This document shows, in pieces, positions 6,108-8,280 of a DNA stretch of 8,280 nt. The stretch is taken from assembly GCA_945903885.1 (NCBI GenBank), contig CAMDPB010000039.1, forward strand, positions 1 through 8,280. The letters run 5' to 3'. Both the position numbers and the translations under genes were made by a program. The stretch comes from Candidatus Finniella inopinata (lineage in GTDB: Bacteria > Pseudomonadota > Alphaproteobacteria > Paracaedibacterales > CAITNM01). Position 1 is the stretch's first letter. Each line of letters starts with the position of its first letter. The notes beneath the pieces were generated by a model, which did not search any database, was not told where the DNA came from, and worked only from the letters and a program-made list of their open reading frames with translations.

Positions 6108-6920
6108 TTAGCTAGTGGTAAATATTTCATAGCCTGTTTCAGTAACTCCAAGGCTATGCTCCCATTGTGCGGAAAGTGACATGTCACGGGTAACTGCCGT
6201 CCAACCATCTTCAAGAACCTTTACACCAAACTTACCTGCGTTAATCATGGGTTCAATGGTGAAGAACATACCTTTTTTAAGCTCAAGGCCATGACCCGCT
6301 TTTCCATAATGCACAATGCTTGGTTCACAATGAAAAACACGTCCAATGCCATGACCACAAAAATCACGCACAACTGAAAAACCATTTGATTCAGCGTATT
6401 TTTGAATAGCATGACCAATATCACCAATGGTAGCACCAGGTTTCACAACCTCAATACCGCGCATCATTGCTTCATAAGTAACGTCGACTAATTTACGCCC
6501 GCGAACACCAACTTTGCCTATGCAGAACATTCGGCTAGTGTCGCCATACCAACCATCTAAAATAACTGTCACATCAATCTTAACAATATCACCGTCTTTA
6601 AGTTTCTTAGGCCCAGGAATACCGTGGCAGACAACATGGTTGATAGAAGTGCATATAGATTTTGGATAACCACGATAACCAAGAGGAGCAGCTTTGGCAT
6701 TATTTTTTATAATATAATCGTGGCACAGCTTATTAAGTTCTTCAGTCGTAATGCCTTCTTTTACAAAAGGAGTGATGTAGTCCAATGTTTGCGCTGCAAG
6801 CTTTCCAGCTTTGCGCATACCATCAAAATCAGCATCGCTATGAATAGTAACAGATACTTCTTGTTCTTCATGGTCGTGATGACAATGTTCGCTGTGTACA
6901 TGATGGCTAGGATTAATCAT
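6108..6920 (-). CDS. map: methionine aminopeptidase, type I, with His-rich N-terminus
   Basis: Removes the initiator methionine from nascent proteins; a dinuclear metal enzyme of the cytosol. The 270-residue chain aligns over its catalytic domain with bacterial MetAP-I. Metal ligands are D116, D127, H190, E223 and E254 (in IDVTV, GDTSR, CGHGIG, TIEPM, QWEHS), and the substrate-binding His are H99 (VVCHGIPG) and H197. Compared with E. coli Map the N-terminus is about 20 residues longer and metal-ligand-rich: HHVHSEHCHHDHEEQE at 6-21 has six His and one Cys. The start is supported by GGAG (6926-6929) 5 nt before the ATG, so the extension is probably real; no other ATG lies before residue 35, which is already in the conserved domain. 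It sits downstream of rpsD behind a strong intrinsic terminator, with no visible promoter of its own. Confidence 0.95.
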   Translation of the reverse strand: MINPSHHVHSEHCHHDHEEQEVSVTIHSDADFDGMRKAGKLAAQTLDYITPFVKEGITTEELNKLCHDYIIKNNAKAAPLGYRGYPKSICTSINHVVCHGIPGPKKLKDGDIVKIDVTVILDGWYGDTSRMFCIGKVGVRGRKLVDVTYEAMMRGIEVVKPGATIGDIGHAIQKYAESNGFSVVRDFCGHGIGRVFHCEPSIVHYGKAGHGLELKKGMFFTIEPMINAGKFGVKVLEDGWTAVTRDMSLSAQWEHSLGVTETGYEIFTTS

Positions 6921-6925
6921 AAGGT

Positions 6926-6929
6926 CTCC
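6926..6929 (-). promoter_or_regulatory. Shine-Dalgarno deciding the map start
   Basis: On the minus strand GGAG precedes the ATG at 6918-6920 by 5 nt. This fixes the long form of Map that includes the His-rich extension. Confidence 0.65.
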
Positions 6930-6938
6930 ATAGTTGGC

Positions 6939-6962
6939 AAAAAAATAGGGGCTTTCGCCCCC
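6939..6962 (-). terminator. Rho-independent terminator after rpsD
   Basis: On the minus strand the stem GGGGC/GCCCC (6957-6961 with 6948-6952) closes a GAAA tetraloop, then TA and seven T (6945-6939). This is a textbook intrinsic terminator. It lies 22 bp after the rpsD stop and its T-run ends 18 nt before the map ATG, so it is also a possible attenuator for map. The + strand reading has no T-run. Confidence 0.9.
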
Positions 6963-6983
6963 ATTATCACAATAAAAAAGAAA

Positions 6984-7598
6984 TTAACGTGAATAGAATT
7001 CGATTACAAGATGAGGTTCCATTTGAACTGGATAAGGAACATCTGCAAGCTTTGGTCCACGAACAAATTTACCTTTTTGGGCTTTTTGGTCAACATCCAT
7101 GTATTCAGGAATGTCACGCTCAGCTAATTCAGCAGCAGCAAGAACATTAATGTTTTCTTTCATGCTAGGCATAACAGAAATTTCATCACCATCTTTTACA
7201 AGGTATGAAGGAATATTCACACGTTTGCCGTTAACTGCAATGTGCCCATGATTTACAATCTGACGTGAAGCAAAAACTGTTGCTACAAATTTCATACGGT
7301 AAACAACAGCATCTAGACGACGCTCTAGTAGCTCAATCAGATTTTCCGATGTATCACCGCGACGACGAATCGCTTCTTGATAGAAACGGCGGAACTGACG
7401 TTCGCTAATGTTTCCGTAATAACCCTTCAATTTCTGTTTTGCACGAAGCTGAACTCCATAATCGGAAGGCTTGCTACGTTGCTGACCGTGTTGACCTGGT
7501 CCATAGTTGCGAGTGTTGAATGGGCTTTTTGCTCTGCCCCAGAGATTAACGCCTAACCGGCGATCGATCTTGTGTTTAGCGGCAATACGCTTAGTCAT
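6984..7598 (-). CDS. rpsD: 30S ribosomal protein S4
   Basis: Primary 16S rRNA-binding protein that nucleates 30S assembly and helps form the mRNA entry channel. The 204 residues are the usual length and collinear with bacterial S4: N-terminal part with IDRRLG (11-16), YGPGQHGQ (32-39) and LRAKQKLKGYYGNISERQFR (51-70), S4 RNA-binding domain at about 93-155 (LERRLDAVVYR, FASRQIVNHGHIAVNGKRVN), and the conserved end VPYPVQMEPHLVIEFYSR. It is Cys-free, so it is the form without the zinc site. The start ATG (7596-7598) is preceded by AAGGA about 11 nt upstream, somewhat far but acceptable. It stands outside any ribosomal-protein operon here, transcribed from a promoter in the ybaB-rpsD gap and ended by a strong terminator. 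Confidence 0.97.
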   Translation of the reverse strand: MTKRIAAKHKIDRRLGVNLWGRAKSPFNTRNYGPGQHGQQRSKPSDYGVQLRAKQKLKGYYGNISERQFRRFYQEAIRRRGDTSENLIELLERRLDAVVYRMKFVATVFASRQIVNHGHIAVNGKRVNIPSYLVKDGDEISVMPSMKENINVLAAAELAERDIPEYMDVDQKAQKGKFVRGPKLADVPYPVQMEPHLVIEFYSR

Positions 7599-7641
7599 CT
7601 GATGCGAAGTCCTTACAAATAATAGTTATCAAAAGTATCCA

Positions 7642-7671
7642 TTTTTAGCCTGAAACAAAAGGTGTTGTCAA
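7642..7671 (-). promoter_or_regulatory. sigma-70-type promoter of rpsD
   Basis: In the 81-bp gap before rpsD the minus strand has a perfect TTGACA (7671-7666) and, after 18 nt, TAAAAA (7647-7642), which matches four of six -10 positions. The transcript would start near 7635 and have a leader of about 35-40 nt. The perfect -35 is the main support; the -10 is weak. Confidence 0.5.
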
Positions 7672-7679
7672 TAAAAACC

Positions 7680-8000
7680 TTAAAAGGGAAGTTTTAACCC
7701 TGGAATATTTAAACCACCTGTAATGCCAGACATTTCCTGATTCATGCGCTCATCTATTTTATTCTTTGCATCATTAAACGATGCAATAATTAAATCTTCC
7801 AACATCTCAACATCATCTTTGTTCACAATCGAAGGGTCAATCTTTATACTTACCAATTGACCTTTTCCATTTATGGTTGATGTCACCATTCCACCGCCAG
7901 CAGTACCTTCTTGGGTAAGAGATTCGCTTTTCTGCTGCATTTCTTGCATTTTTTGCTGCATTTGCTGAGCTTGTTTTAAAATCTGATTCATATTTTTCAT
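7680..8000 (-). CDS. ybaB: YbaB/EbfC-family nucleoid-associated protein
   Basis: Small dimeric DNA-binding protein of the YbaB/EbfC family, thought to bind nucleoid DNA. The 106 residues have a long Gln/Met/Lys helix (about 1-30, with QQMQQKMQEMQQK) that forms the dimer arm, then a Gly-rich turn (GTAGGGMV, 32-39), a conserved strand region (INGKGQLVSIKIDPSIV) and a helix with DLIIASFNDAKNKIDE. It ends in a Gly/Pro-rich tail (GLNIPGLKLPF) usual for the family. AGGAG sits 5 nt before the ATG and overlaps the dnaX stop, so translation is probably coupled to dnaX. The dnaX-ybaB order is conserved in bacteria; the usual third gene recR is not present downstream. Confidence 0.95.
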   Translation of the reverse strand: MKNMNQILKQAQQMQQKMQEMQQKSESLTQEGTAGGGMVTSTINGKGQLVSIKIDPSIVNKDDVEMLEDLIIASFNDAKNKIDERMNQEMSGITGGLNIPGLKLPF

Positions 8001-8004
8001 AATG

Positions 8005-8011
8005 TCTCCTA
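8005..8011 (-). promoter_or_regulatory. ybaB Shine-Dalgarno overlapping the dnaX stop
   Basis: On the minus strand TAGGAGA contains both the dnaX stop TAG (8011-8009) and the ybaB ribosome-binding site (8010-8005). The ybaB ATG follows after a few bases. This arrangement fits termination-reinitiation coupling. Confidence 0.7.
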
Positions 8012-8280
8012 GTTTATTGTCACTTTTGCAGCAGGAAATACATGCAAAATTTCTTTTATCAATGGGTGGTTCAATGCTTGCTGTTTTAGCGCTTCTCTCT
8101 CAATGGCTTTAGCCTGGATAATGGTTGGAGTGGTGGTGTCCTGGCGAAGCTCAATTTCCCATGATTGCTTGGTAATGCGCTCACAAGCATCTTTTAAAAG
8201 CTTCATAAAATTCTTTGGTGCTCGTCCTCCAAGCCCACAAACTAAATGACCCGGAGCATAGGAAATCAAATGGACATCAT
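8009..8280 (-). CDS. dnaX: DNA polymerase III subunit gamma/tau, C-terminal end (partial)
   Basis: The frame is open through the right edge of the window; the visible 89 codons are only the C-terminus, so the start is outside. The pattern (DVHLISYAPGHLV, then RAPKNFMKLLKDACERITKQ, WEIELRQ, a charged EREALKQQAL stretch and HPLIKEILHVFPAAKVTIN) matches the tau-specific C-terminal domain of alphaproteobacterial DnaX, especially the HPLV...FPGA-type ending. This domain binds the polymerase alpha subunit in E. coli tau; gamma/tau itself is the clamp-loader ATPase. The position directly before ybaB supports the call. The clamp-loader ATPase and zinc motifs are not in the window. Confidence 0.85.
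   Translation of the reverse strand, partial: DVHLISYAPGHLVCGLGGRAPKNFMKLLKDACERITKQSWEIELRQDTTTPTIIQAKAIEREALKQQALNHPLIKEILHVFPAAKVTIN

Noticed and set aside
6245..6436. Minus-strand ORF of 63 codons in another frame of map
   Set aside because: Overlaps the well-conserved map coding sequence in a different frame.
6624..6992. Plus-strand ORF of 122 codons
   Set aside because: Antisense to map and its leader; crosses the intrinsic terminator and has no family features.
8009..8269. Complete 86-residue protein starting at 8269
   Set aside because: The codon at 8269 is an internal TTG; the frame stays open to the window edge and matches the DnaX C-terminus, so it is a partial gene.

Overview
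The window suggests a low-GC alphaproteobacterium, probably a host-associated or intracellular one (Holosporales- or Rickettsiales-like; this is inference). The clues are an alphaproteobacterial-type RpsD, a XerC ending in the AHPRA tail familiar from alphaproteobacterial XerC, the dnaX-ybaB gene pair, AT-rich intergenic DNA, several TTG starts, and a decaying gene for a secreted repeat protein.

Left part (1-2967), accessory and poorly known. A small unrecognised ORF with a TTG start (157-402) is followed by a 504-bp intergenic stretch. Its core (426-708) is the most striking object here: a 26-bp terminal helix with a single G-U pair and a 2-nt bulge closes about 230 nt that fold into seven small hairpins, one with a cUUCGg tetraloop. 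I read it as an unrecognised structured RNA on the + strand, with a MITE-like element as the alternative. An A-rich, purine-heavy tract and a stem-loop follow. Then comes a gene for an exported protein (907-2616) ending in tandem repeats of about 59-63 residues. The fourth repeat is broken by indels, but coding-like sequence continues in other frames to 2967, so the original protein was probably about 686 residues long.

Middle part (2964-6105). xerC (minus strand) is divergent from an orphan type II secretion/type IV pilus ATPase of the GspE/PilB family (plus strand) that lacks the usual C-terminal tetracysteine zinc module. It is followed by a small exported protein of unknown function (5449-6105) with its own likely promoter.

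Right part (6108-8280), housekeeping and all on the minus strand. In transcription order it holds the 3' end of dnaX, ybaB (whose Shine-Dalgarno overlaps the dnaX stop), rpsD with a TTGACA-type promoter in front, a strong intrinsic terminator, and map. The Map protein carries a histidine-rich N-terminal extension. The terminator ends only 18 nt before the map start codon, so map expression probably depends on read-through. recR, which commonly follows ybaB, is absent here.

The housekeeping genes serve replication and chromosome-dimer resolution (dnaX, ybaB, xerC) and translation and protein maturation (rpsD, map). The rest (orphan secretion ATPase, two exported unknowns, RNA-like element) is the accessory part.
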